NCBI GenBank assembly: GCA_025463665.1
Contig: JAODAY010000335.1
Location: 1 to 5,675, forward strand
Length of the DNA stretch: 5,675 nucleotides
Source of the DNA: Microbacteriaceae bacterium
GTDB lineage: Bacteria; Actinomycetota; Actinomycetes; Actinomycetales; Microbacteriaceae
Reading direction: 5' to 3'
This document shows, piece by piece, positions 1 through 5,452 of this stretch. How positions within the stretch are numbered: position 1 is the stretch's first letter; every line of letters starts with the position of its first letter. Made by a program: the position numbers and the translations under genes. Under the pieces are notes generated by a model. It saw nothing but the letters and a program-made list of their open reading frames with translations. It made no database searches and was not told the origin of the DNA.

Positions 1-1
1 G

Positions 2-883
2 TCGCGCAGCCAGGAGTCGGCCGACGCGTTCGCCGCCCGCCACGACATCCCCACCGCCCACCCGAGCTACGAGGCGCTCGCCGCCGACCCCGACGTCGAC
101 GTCATCTACGTGGCGACCCCGCACCCGATGCACGCCGAGAACGCGACGCTCGTGCTGCGCGCCGGCAAGCACGTTCTCGTCGAAAAGCCCTTCGCGTTGA
201 ACGCAGCGCAGGCGAAGTCGGTCACCGACCTCGCCGCCGAGCAGAACCTCGTGGTTCTCGAGGCGATGTGGACCCGCTGGCTTCCCCACATGGTTCGGCT
301 GCGGGAGATCATCGCCGCCGGCACGATCGGCCAGGTGCGCACGGTCATCGCCGACCACAACCAGAAGCTGCCGACCGACCCCCTGCACCGCATCAACAAC
401 CCCGACCTCGGCGGTGGAGCGCTGCTCGACCTCGGCATCTACCCCGTGTCATTCGCGTGGGACATTCTCGGCGAACCGTCGACCGTCACCGCGATCTCCA
501 GCCCGACCGCGACGGGCGTCGACCGCCAGACCGCGATCCTCCTCGGGTACCCCGACGGCCAGCAGGCGGTGCTGCACACCGCGCTCGACACCGCGGGGCC
601 CAACACCGGCTCGGTCATCGGCACCGATGGCTGGATTGCCCTCGACAAGACCTTCTACACGCCGACGAGCTTCACCGTGTTCGACTCGGCGGGCACAGTC
701 GTCGAGACCTTCGACGAGAAAGTGGCCGAGCGCGGCATGCAATTCCAGGCGTGGGAGGCCGAGCGCCTCATCGCCGACGGCGCCGGCGAGGGCGACGTGC
801 TGCCTCCGAGCGAGACGGTGGCCATCCTGGCTACCCTCGACGAGGTGCGCCGCCAGATCGGTCTGCGCTACCCGGGCGAGTAA
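2..883 (+). CDS. Gfo/Idh/MocA family oxidoreductase (5' end cut by window edge)
   Basis: NAD(P)-dependent dehydrogenase of the Gfo/Idh/MocA superfamily, cytoplasmic, acting on a sugar, polyol or cyclic diol that the sequence does not identify. The reading frame is open from base 2; 293 residues are visible and the stop is TAA at 881-883. By family length, about 35-40 residues are missing, including the GxGxxG dinucleotide-binding loop. Seen: the end of the Rossmann fold (VDVIYVATPHPMH, about residues 32-44), the family EKP motif at 61-63 (lysine is the usual catalytic residue), then the C-terminal alpha/beta domain with GGG at 137-139 and D143-L-G-I-Y147-P. Tyrosine where many members have histidine resembles the dihydrodiol/xylose dehydrogenase branch (remembered resemblance). 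The GTG at 110 is internal to the Rossmann fold and not a plausible start. The SRPBCC gene follows after 31 bases, so the two are probably cotranscribed. Confidence 0.93.
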   Translation, partial: SRSQESADAFAARHDIPTAHPSYEALAADPDVDVIYVATPHPMHAENATLVLRAGKHVLVEKPFALNAAQAKSVTDLAAEQNLVVLEAMWTRWLPHMVRLREIIAAGTIGQVRTVIADHNQKLPTDPLHRINNPDLGGGALLDLGIYPVSFAWDILGEPSTVTAISSPTATGVDRQTAILLGYPDGQQAVLHTALDTAGPNTGSVIGTDGWIALDKTFYTPTSFTVFDSAGTVVETFDEKVAERGMQFQAWEAERLIADGAGEGDVLPPSETVAILATLDEVRRQIGLRYPGE

Positions 884-902
884 CCTGTCTGGGCACCCGA
901 TC

Positions 903-908
903 GGAAGG
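903..908 (+). promoter_or_regulatory. Shine-Dalgarno that fixes a TTG start
   Basis: GGAAGG lies six bases before TTG at 915-917. It is the only good ribosome-binding site between the stop of the oxidoreductase and the conserved SRPBCC sequence. The reading frame stays open far upstream (to about 414) inside the oxidoreductase gene, so this site is what argues for the short 151-residue form. Confidence 0.7.
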
Positions 909-914
909 ATCACC

Positions 915-1370
915 TTGTCAGACCGCGCACGTATCACCGGCCACCTCATCCGCCGCACCATTCGCATCGACGCACCCCGCGGGCGAGTCTGGGCGGCCCT
1001 CACCGAGCCCGACCTTCTGAACCAGTGGTTCGGTGAGGGTTTCGAGGTCACCGCGTTCGAGGTCGGCGGCACCGGCCGGATCATCTACGAGGACTTCGGA
1101 GACTTTCCCATCGAGATCACGGAGATCACGCCGCAGGAGACCCTCGCGTTCCGCTGGTCGGGAGTGCCGGCCGACGCCCTCGACGAGTACGCGACGACGG
1201 TGACGTTCACGCTCACCGGCGACGAGTCGTCCAGCGAGCTCACCGTTGTCGAGTCGGGCTTCGAGAACCTGCCGGGCGGCACCCGCTACCGTCGCGAGCG
1301 CCTCGACCAGAACCGCGAGGGCTGGGACGTCGAGCTCGACGAGCTCGCCAACCTCCTCGAGGGCGAGTAG
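915..1370 (+). CDS. SRPBCC / AHSA1-type START-like fold protein
   Basis: A 151-residue protein of the SRPBCC superfamily (AHSA1 or polyketide-cyclase-like helix-grip fold), which encloses a hydrophobic ligand-binding cavity. Its ligand and reaction cannot be read from sequence. Seen: the opening beta strand IRRTIRIDAPRGRVWAALTE (about 12-31), the typical LLNQWFG segment (34-40), the central strands with GGTGRI (51-56) and IEITEITPQETLAFRW (66-81), a TVTFTL...ELTVVESGF stretch (95-116), and a long C-terminal helix with the usual GWDVELDELANLLEG (136-150). The length is normal for single-domain members. TTG is chosen as start because of the GGAAGG six bases upstream and because the conserved domain begins about ten residues later. 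The gene ends 22 bases from the end of the convergent glyoxalase-like gene. Some relatives are paired with ArsR-type regulators; none is visible here. Confidence 0.88.
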   Translation: MSDRARITGHLIRRTIRIDAPRGRVWAALTEPDLLNQWFGEGFEVTAFEVGGTGRIIYEDFGDFPIEITEITPQETLAFRWSGVPADALDEYATTVTFTLTGDESSSELTVVESGFENLPGGTRYRRERLDQNREGWDVELDELANLLEGE

Positions 1371-1378
1371 CTCCGCCC
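1361..1378. terminator. Possible hairpin between convergent genes
   Basis: GGGCG (1361-1365) pairs with CGCCC (1374-1378), and AG (1366-1367) with CT (1371-1372), with one bulged C and the loop TAG, which is the SRPBCC stop codon. It lies where two convergent genes meet and could slow polymerase from either side. No T tract follows on either strand, so this is only a weak, U-less terminator candidate. Confidence 0.25.
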
Positions 1379-1392
1379 GGGTTCCCGCCGGA

Positions 1393-1779
1393 TCAGGCCT
1401 CGTACAGTTCGAGCGGGAGCCCGTCGGGGTCGAAGAAGAACGCCATCCTCTTGTCGGTGTGCGGGTCGACCCGCAGCTCCTCATGCCTGACCCCGCCGCG
1501 GTCGAGTTCGGCGAGCGTCTCCTCGACGTCGTCGACCTCGAAGGCCAGGTGCCGCAGGCCCGTCGCCTCCGGCCACGCCGGCCGCACCGCCGGATCGGGG
1601 AACGAGAACAGCTCCACGATGTATTCGCCGTTCAGCGCGAGCTTGCCCATCCACGACTCCCGCTCCGCGCGAAAGACCTCACTGACGAGCTCGAATCCGA
1701 GCACTCCCGTGTAGAACTCCTTCGAGCGCTCGTAGTCTGTCCCGATTATCGCGATGTGGTGGATGCGCCGGATCTTCAT
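1393..1779 (-). CDS. gloA2: YaeR/GloA2-type glyoxalase I-like metalloprotein (VOC superfamily)
   Basis: A 128-residue single-domain vicinal oxygen chelate protein, the full usual length for this family. It closely resembles E. coli YaeR from memory: HHIAIIGTDY at the N-terminus, SWMGKLALNGEYIVELFSFP (42-61), GLRHLAFEVDD (74-84), RVDPHTDKR (103-111) and DPDGLPLELYE (117-127). Two beta-alpha-beta-beta-beta halves are visible. Expected metal ligands are H8, E56, H77 and E124, all present, so it should bind a divalent metal. The true substrate of this subfamily is not established; glyoxalase I activity on methylglyoxal adducts is only an inference from the fold. The start is ATG at 1777-1779; the frame is open further upstream, but homology begins here and there is no good Shine-Dalgarno, which fits a leaderless transcript. 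It is divergent from dacB with 59 bases between start codons. Confidence 0.92.
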   Translation of the reverse strand: MKIRRIHHIAIIGTDYERSKEFYTGVLGFELVSEVFRAERESWMGKLALNGEYIVELFSFPDPAVRPAWPEATGLRHLAFEVDDVEETLAELDRGGVRHEELRVDPHTDKRMAFFFDPDGLPLELYEA

Positions 1780-1815
1780 GCGCCCAGTGTCGCACGCGGC
1801 CCGATTGCCTGTCAG
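1780..1815 (-). promoter_or_regulatory. Predicted promoter of the glyoxalase-like gene, leaderless
   Basis: Read on the minus strand, CTGACA (bases 1810-1815, five of six to TTGACA) is followed after 18 bases by GACACT (1786-1791), which fits the loose actinobacterial TANNNT -10 except for its first base. Six bases then separate it from ATG at 1779, so the expected +1 is the A of the start codon. The -10 is imperfect, so this is weaker than the opposing promoter. Its -35 shares base 1810 with the -35 of dacB. Confidence 0.4.
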
Positions 1816-1839
1816 GGCGATCCCTCTATCATTGGTGGG
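1805..1839 (+). promoter_or_regulatory. Predicted promoter of dacB, leaderless
   Basis: TTGCCT (1805-1810, four of six to TTGACA), a 16-base spacer, then TATCAT (1827-1832, five of six to TATAAT). With the last T of the -10 at -7, as is common in actinobacteria, +1 falls exactly on the G of the GTG start at 1839. The only G-rich run before the start (GGTGG, 1834-1838) touches the start codon and is too close to serve as a Shine-Dalgarno, which supports a leaderless message. Confidence 0.55.
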
Positions 1840-3326
1840 TGAGTGAGCCGCTAGAAGACAAGACTCGTCGATCCCCGGATGCCGCAGGCACGGGTGTGGC
1901 GGCGCTCCTCGGCAGGCACCCGAGGGTCTGGCTCTTCTCCGCCCTCGGTCTCGTCTTCGTACTGCTCGGCACCGGCGCGGTCTTCCAGGGCGCCTCGGTC
2001 GGCCAGGCAAGGCACGCGAGCGGTGGCGGCCCCGTGGCATCCGTCACGAGCGAAGCGACGCCGGATCCGACAGCTGCCGACGCGGCGGAACCCGCCGTGG
2101 CCGGCCGCCCCGTGCCCGAAGCGCTGCCCGCGGCCACCCGCCTGCGCACCTGCTCCATTGCCGGGCCCGCCGCCGACCCGCGGCTCATGGCGCTGAAGGG
2201 CTACGTCTTGAACGCCGCCACCGGCGAGGTGTTGTTCTCTCGCGAGGGCGACGTTCCGAACCGCACCGGCAGCGTCTTGAAGGTGCTCACCGCGTCGGCC
2301 GCCATTTCGGTGCTCGGCGCCGACTACCGGCTCTCGACCAGGGTCGTCGAGGGCACCGGCCCCGGCACCATCGTGCTCGTCGGTGGCGGAGACCCCACCC
2401 TCAGCGCCACCGGGTCGAGCGTCTACGCCGGTGCGCCCAAGCTCGCCACCCTCGCGAGCGAGGCGAAGGCGGCGCACAACGCCAAGTACCCGGGCACCCC
2501 GATCACCCAGGTGGTGCTCGACGCGAACTACTGGAACCCCGCAGACAAGTGGGACTCGACGTGGAAGCGCTCGGAGCAGACCATCGGCTATCACTCCGAG
2601 GTGACGGCGCTCATGGTCGACGGCGACCGTGCCGACCCGTCGCGCGCCACCAGCCCGCGCAGCACCGACCCGATCGGCCGGGCGGGAACAGCCTTCGTGA
2701 AGGCGCTCGGCCTGCCCGGCGTCACCGTCACGCGGGGCGCGGCGTCGTCGACATCGGTGCTCGCCGAAGTCCAGTCGCAACCGGTCAGCAGCCTCATCGA
2801 CTTCATGCTGCTCACGAGCGACAACACGCTCGCCGAGACCCTCGCCCGCGTCGTCTCGGTCAAGTCCGGCTTCGGCGGATCCGCCGTATCGCTGCAGCAG
2901 GCCATACCGTCGGCGCTCAACGCCTTCGGCGTATCGACCGCGGGGCTCGCCATCAGGGACGGCTCGGGGCTCAGCGACGTGAACGGGGTGCCGCCCGCCT
3001 ACATCGCGCAACTCATGGTCAAGATCAAGGACGGCGGGCAGAACCTCAGCGTCGTCTACAACTCGCTGCCGGTCTCCGGCAAGTCGGGCAGCCTCTCGAG
3101 CCGCTTCACCGGCGCCAACGCCGTGGCCCGCGGCAAGGTCATCGCGAAGACAGGCTGGATCGACACGGCGTACACGCTCGGCGGCGTCATCAACGCGGCA
3201 GACGGCACCACGCTCACCTTCGCCTTCTACGCGATCGGCGACGGCATCCAGGACAGCGCGAGGGCGGCCATCGACACGCTGACCACGAGCGCATACAAGT
3301 GCGGCGACAACCTCTCGAACAGCTAG
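1839..3326 (+). CDS. dacB: D-alanyl-D-alanine carboxypeptidase/endopeptidase, PBP4 type (peptidase S13)
   Basis: A 495-residue penicillin-binding protein of the low-molecular-mass class C (PBP4/DacB, S13) type, expected to act outside the membrane on peptidoglycan, removing terminal D-Ala or cutting cross-links. Seen: a basic cytoplasmic N-terminus (1-29), one hydrophobic segment at about 30-50 that probably stays as an anchor, an Ala/Pro/Thr-rich linker (about 52-103), then the enzyme. Catalytic motifs are S145-V-L-K148 (SxxK), S327-D-N329 (SxN) and K437-T-G439 (KTG). The roughly 180 residues between the first two match the extra domains inserted in PBP4 enzymes. DGSGLS (374-379) and SGKSGSLSSRF (413-423) are also typical. 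The only two cysteines are C105 and C488, at opposite ends of the domain. The GTG start is the only one that keeps the membrane segment. Stop is TAG at 3324-3326. It heads a likely dacB-pncA-gabD transcript. Confidence 0.94.
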   Translation: MSEPLEDKTRRSPDAAGTGVAALLGRHPRVWLFSALGLVFVLLGTGAVFQGASVGQARHASGGGPVASVTSEATPDPTAADAAEPAVAGRPVPEALPAATRLRTCSIAGPAADPRLMALKGYVLNAATGEVLFSREGDVPNRTGSVLKVLTASAAISVLGADYRLSTRVVEGTGPGTIVLVGGGDPTLSATGSSVYAGAPKLATLASEAKAAHNAKYPGTPITQVVLDANYWNPADKWDSTWKRSEQTIGYHSEVTALMVDGDRADPSRATSPRSTDPIGRAGTAFVKALGLPGVTVTRGAASSTSVLAEVQSQPVSSLIDFMLLTSDNTLAETLARVVSVKSGFGGSAVSLQQAIPSALNAFGVSTAGLAIRDGSGLSDVNGVPPAYIAQLMVKIKDGGQNLSVVYNSLPVSGKSGSLSSRFTGANAVARGKVIAKTGWIDTAYTLGGVINAADGTTLTFAFYAIGDGIQDSARAAIDTLTTSAYKCGDNLSNS

Positions 3327-3342
3327 CTCCTCGAACAGCCAG
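3314..3342 (+). repeat. Short imperfect direct repeat spanning the dacB stop
   Basis: CTCGAACAGC occurs at 3314-3323 and again at 3330-3339, a period of 16 bases. The match extends as CTCGAACAGCTAG versus CTCGAACAGCCAG (12 of 13). The TAG in the first copy is the dacB stop codon; the second copy has CAG. It looks like a small local duplication that supplies most of the dacB-pncA gap. Confidence 0.6.
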
Positions 3343-3347
3343 AAAGG
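3341..3347 (+). promoter_or_regulatory. Shine-Dalgarno for pncA
   Basis: AGAAAGG is the best ribosome-binding site in the dacB-pncA gap. Its spacing of eight bases points to the codon at 3356-3358, which is AGG. No ATG, GTG, TTG or CTG occurs in any frame between the end of dacB and the GTG at 3383. Confidence 0.6.
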
Positions 3348-3355
3348 GTCACACC

Positions 3356-3970
3356 AGGGGCACGGCTCTCTTCAACATCGACGTGCAGAATGATTTCACC
3401 GAGGGCGGCGCGCTCGGGGTGGCGGGCGGTGCCGCGGTAGCGGAGGGCATCAGTCGCCTGCTCGCCGAGCAGCCCGAGCGGTACGAGCACGTCTTCGCCT
3501 CGAGGGACTGGCATGACGCCTCGAACGACAACGGCGGTCATTTCGCCGTCGACGACGCACCCGACTACGTCACCACCTGGCCGCCGCACTGCATCGCGGG
3601 CACCTTCGGCGCCGAATATCACTCGGCCCTCAACACCGACGCCGTCGACGTGCACGTGCGCAAGGGACAGGGCAGGCCCGCCTATTCCATCTTCGAGGGC
3701 ACGACGACGGATGACACGACCGTCGCCCACGCGCTCGACGCGCTGGGCGTCACCGACATCGACATCGCCGGCATAGCCACCGACTACTGCGTTCGCGCCT
3801 CCGGCCTCGACGCGCTGCAGACCGGTCGCCGGGTGCGCGTGCTGACCGACCTCGTCGCCGGGGTCTCCGCCGACTCCAGCGCCGCCGCCCTCGTCGAGCT
3901 CGAGGCCAGCGGCGCCCAGATCACCGAATCGTCCGCCCAGCCCACCGAGTCACGCGAGGACACCGAATGA
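3356..3970 (+). CDS. pncA: Nicotinamidase/pyrazinamidase (isochorismatase-like hydrolase), start codon anomalous
   Basis: Cytoplasmic amidase that converts nicotinamide to nicotinic acid for NAD salvage. Counting AGG at 3356 as residue 1 gives 204 residues, slightly longer than M. tuberculosis PncA. The catalytic triad is present as D9 (IDVQNDF), K103 (RKGQG) and C145 (IATDYCVRA). Metal ligands are D51, H53, H62 and H78 (WPPHC). PDY, SIFEG and LTDLVAGVSADS also match PncA. A polar tail of about 15 residues (from 190) extends past the fold. The start is unresolved: AGG is where the Shine-Dalgarno points and where homologues would begin, but it is not a normal start. The in-frame GTG at 3299 would add 19 residues inside dacB without a good Shine-Dalgarno. 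The GTG at 3383 would lose catalytic D9. Either translation is unusual, the gene has lost its start, or one base is misread. It overlaps gabD by four bases. Confidence 0.88.
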   Translation, partial: RGTALFNIDVQNDFTEGGALGVAGGAAVAEGISRLLAEQPERYEHVFASRDWHDASNDNGGHFAVDDAPDYVTTWPPHCIAGTFGAEYHSALNTDAVDVHVRKGQGRPAYSIFEGTTTDDTTVAHALDALGVTDIDIAGIATDYCVRASGLDALQTGRRVRVLTDLVAGVSADSSAAALVELEASGAQITESSAQPTESREDTE

Positions 3971-5436
3971 CCATCTCCGAAGCCACACTGCTCAGCCAGG
4001 TACCCGACCGCCTGTTCATCGGCGGCGAGTGGGTCGCCTCGACCTCGGGGCGCCGCATCGACGTGACAGACCCGTCAACCGGTCTCGTCATCAAGACCAT
4101 CGCCGACGCATCCGCCGCCGACGGCCTCACGGCGATGGATGCCGCGGCAGCGGCCCAGGCGTCGTGGGGCGCAACCGCTCCCCGAGTCCGCGGGGAGATC
4201 CTGCGTCGAGCGTTCGACCTGATGCAGCAGCGCGCCGACGAGTTCGCGCTGCTCATGACGCTCGAGATGGGCAAGCCGCTCGCTGAAGCCCGAGGCGAGG
4301 TCGCCTACGGCGGGGAGTTTCTGCGCTGGTTCAGCGAGGAGGCCGTGCGCATCACCGGTCGATACGGCGTGAATCCCGAGGGCACCGGCCGCACCATCGT
4401 CACCCACCTGCCGGTCGGACCCTCGTACCTCATCACCCCGTGGAACTTTCCGCTCGCGATGGCGACCCGCAAGATCGCACCCGCGATCGCCGCCGGCTGC
4501 ACGGCCGTCGTGAAGCCGGCCGCGCTCACCCCGCTCACCACGCTGCTCTTCGCCCAGCTGCTCGCCGACGCCGGGCTGCCGGCCGGCGTGATCAACATCG
4601 TGACGACGTCGTCGTCGAACGAGGTCTCCACGCCGATCATCGCCGACCCGCGGCTGCGCAAGCTCAGCTTCACCGGCTCGACCCCGGTCGGCGTGCGGCT
4701 GCTCAAGCAGGCGGCGGAGGGCGTGCTGCGCACCTCGATGGAGCTCGGCGGCAACGCGCCGTTCGTCGTCTTCGAGGACGCCGACCTCGACAAGGCCGTC
4801 GAGGGCGCCCTGCTCGCCAAGTTCCGCAACATCGGCGAGGCGTGCACCGCCGCGAACCGCTTCATCGTGCACGAGTCCATCGCCACCGAGTTCGCCCGCC
4901 GGGTCACCGACAAGGTGCGCGAGTTCCGGGTGGGTCGCGGCACCGAGGAGGGTGTGCGCATCGGCCCGCTCATCAACACAGCCGCCGTCGCGAAGGCGAC
5001 CGCGCTCGTCGACGACGCCGTCGCGCGCGGCGCGACCGTGCTCATCGGCGGGTCGGCGATCGACGGGCCGGGCACCTTCTACGCCCCGACCGTGCTCACC
5101 GGGGTGGTCGCGGGCAGCGACATCCTGAAGCAGGAGATCTTCGGTCCGGTGCTCGCGATCACGACGTTCACCGACGAGGCCGACGCGGTCGCCCAGGCGA
5201 ACGACACCGAGTACGGCCTGGTCAGCTACGTGTTCACTCGCGACCTCGCGCGCGGGCAGCGCATGATCGAGAGCCTCGAGACCGGGATGATGGGCCTCAA
5301 CGTCGGCGTGATCTCCAACGCCGCCGCGCCGTTCGGCGGCATCAAGCAGTCCGGACTCGGCCGGGAGGGCGGCTCGCAGGGCATCCACGAGTACCTCGAG
5401 ACGAAGTACACGCTCGTACCGAACGCGTTCGCGTGA
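3967..5436 (+). CDS. gabD: NAD(P)-dependent succinate-semialdehyde dehydrogenase-type aldehyde dehydrogenase
   Basis: A 489-residue aldehyde dehydrogenase, full family length, cytoplasmic. The likely reaction is oxidation of succinate semialdehyde to succinate, the last step of 4-aminobutyrate breakdown. Seen: FIGGEWV (17-23), TPWNFP with oxyanion residue N160, K183-P-A cofactor contact, FTGSTPVG from 235, general base E259 in MELGGN, catalytic C293 in GEACTAANR, QEIFGPV, and the C-terminal SNAAAPFGGIKQSGLGREGG. R168 (TRK), R287 (FRN) and S450 (ISN) align with the residues that hold the carboxylate in human SSADH, which favours this substrate over generic aldehydes. Position 295 is Ala where human and E. 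coli enzymes have a second Cys. Position 186 is Ala rather than the Glu usual in NAD-specific enzymes, so NADP+ use is possible. GAGGA (3956-3960) sits six bases before ATG, and the start overlaps the pncA stop as ATGA. No gabT lies in the window, so the pathway assignment rests on the protein alone. Confidence 0.9.
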   Translation: MTISEATLLSQVPDRLFIGGEWVASTSGRRIDVTDPSTGLVIKTIADASAADGLTAMDAAAAAQASWGATAPRVRGEILRRAFDLMQQRADEFALLMTLEMGKPLAEARGEVAYGGEFLRWFSEEAVRITGRYGVNPEGTGRTIVTHLPVGPSYLITPWNFPLAMATRKIAPAIAAGCTAVVKPAALTPLTTLLFAQLLADAGLPAGVINIVTTSSSNEVSTPIIADPRLRKLSFTGSTPVGVRLLKQAAEGVLRTSMELGGNAPFVVFEDADLDKAVEGALLAKFRNIGEACTAANRFIVHESIATEFARRVTDKVREFRVGRGTEEGVRIGPLINTAAVAKATALVDDAVARGATVLIGGSAIDGPGTFYAPTVLTGVVAGSDILKQEIFGPVLAITTFTDEADAVAQANDTEYGLVSYVFTRDLARGQRMIESLETGMMGLNVGVISNAAAPFGGIKQSGLGREGGSQGIHEYLETKYTLVPNAFA

Positions 5437-5450
5437 GCGCGCACCCGCGC
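5437..5450 (+). other. Small GC hairpin between gabD stop and the next start
   Basis: GCGCG (5437-5441) and CGCGC (5446-5450) pair around a CACC loop, directly after the gabD TGA and two bases before the GTG at 5453. No T run follows, so it is not a classical terminator. It could limit ribosome access to the next gene or partly attenuate transcription, but a five-pair stem can also arise by chance in DNA this GC-rich. Confidence 0.25.
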
Positions 5451-5452
5451 CG

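Noticed and set aside
414..914. N-terminal extension of the SRPBCC protein by about 167 residues
   Set aside because: The extra part is Arg/Ser/Pro-rich out-of-frame reading of the oxidoreductase gene; the domain begins just after a TTG with a good Shine-Dalgarno.
1851..3011. Long antisense open frame opposite dacB
   Set aside because: Composition is Arg/Gly/Ala-rich with no motif, and the opposite strand encodes a complete PBP4 with all three catalytic motifs.
2549..3298. Large N-terminal extension of the nicotinamidase through dacB
   Set aside because: The extension is an Arg/His-rich shadow of dacB in another frame and matches nothing; the nicotinamidase fold starts near 3356.
3321..3328. 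AGCTAGCT, a perfect eight-base palindrome at the dacB stop
   Set aside because: Too short to call an operator, with no second copy or flanking symmetry; explained as part of the stop-codon context and the local repeat.
3922..3966. CACCGA occurring three times near the pncA end
   Set aside because: Copies are six bases with irregular spacing (21 and 18 bases), encode Thr-Glu in a polar tail, and are expected in DNA of this composition.
4075..5388. Long antisense open frame of over 400 codons opposite gabD
   Set aside because: High-GC genes with G/C-rich third positions routinely leave long open antisense frames. The translation is Arg/Gly/Ala/Asp-rich low-complexity sequence with no recognisable domain, while the plus strand carries a complete aldehyde dehydrogenase.
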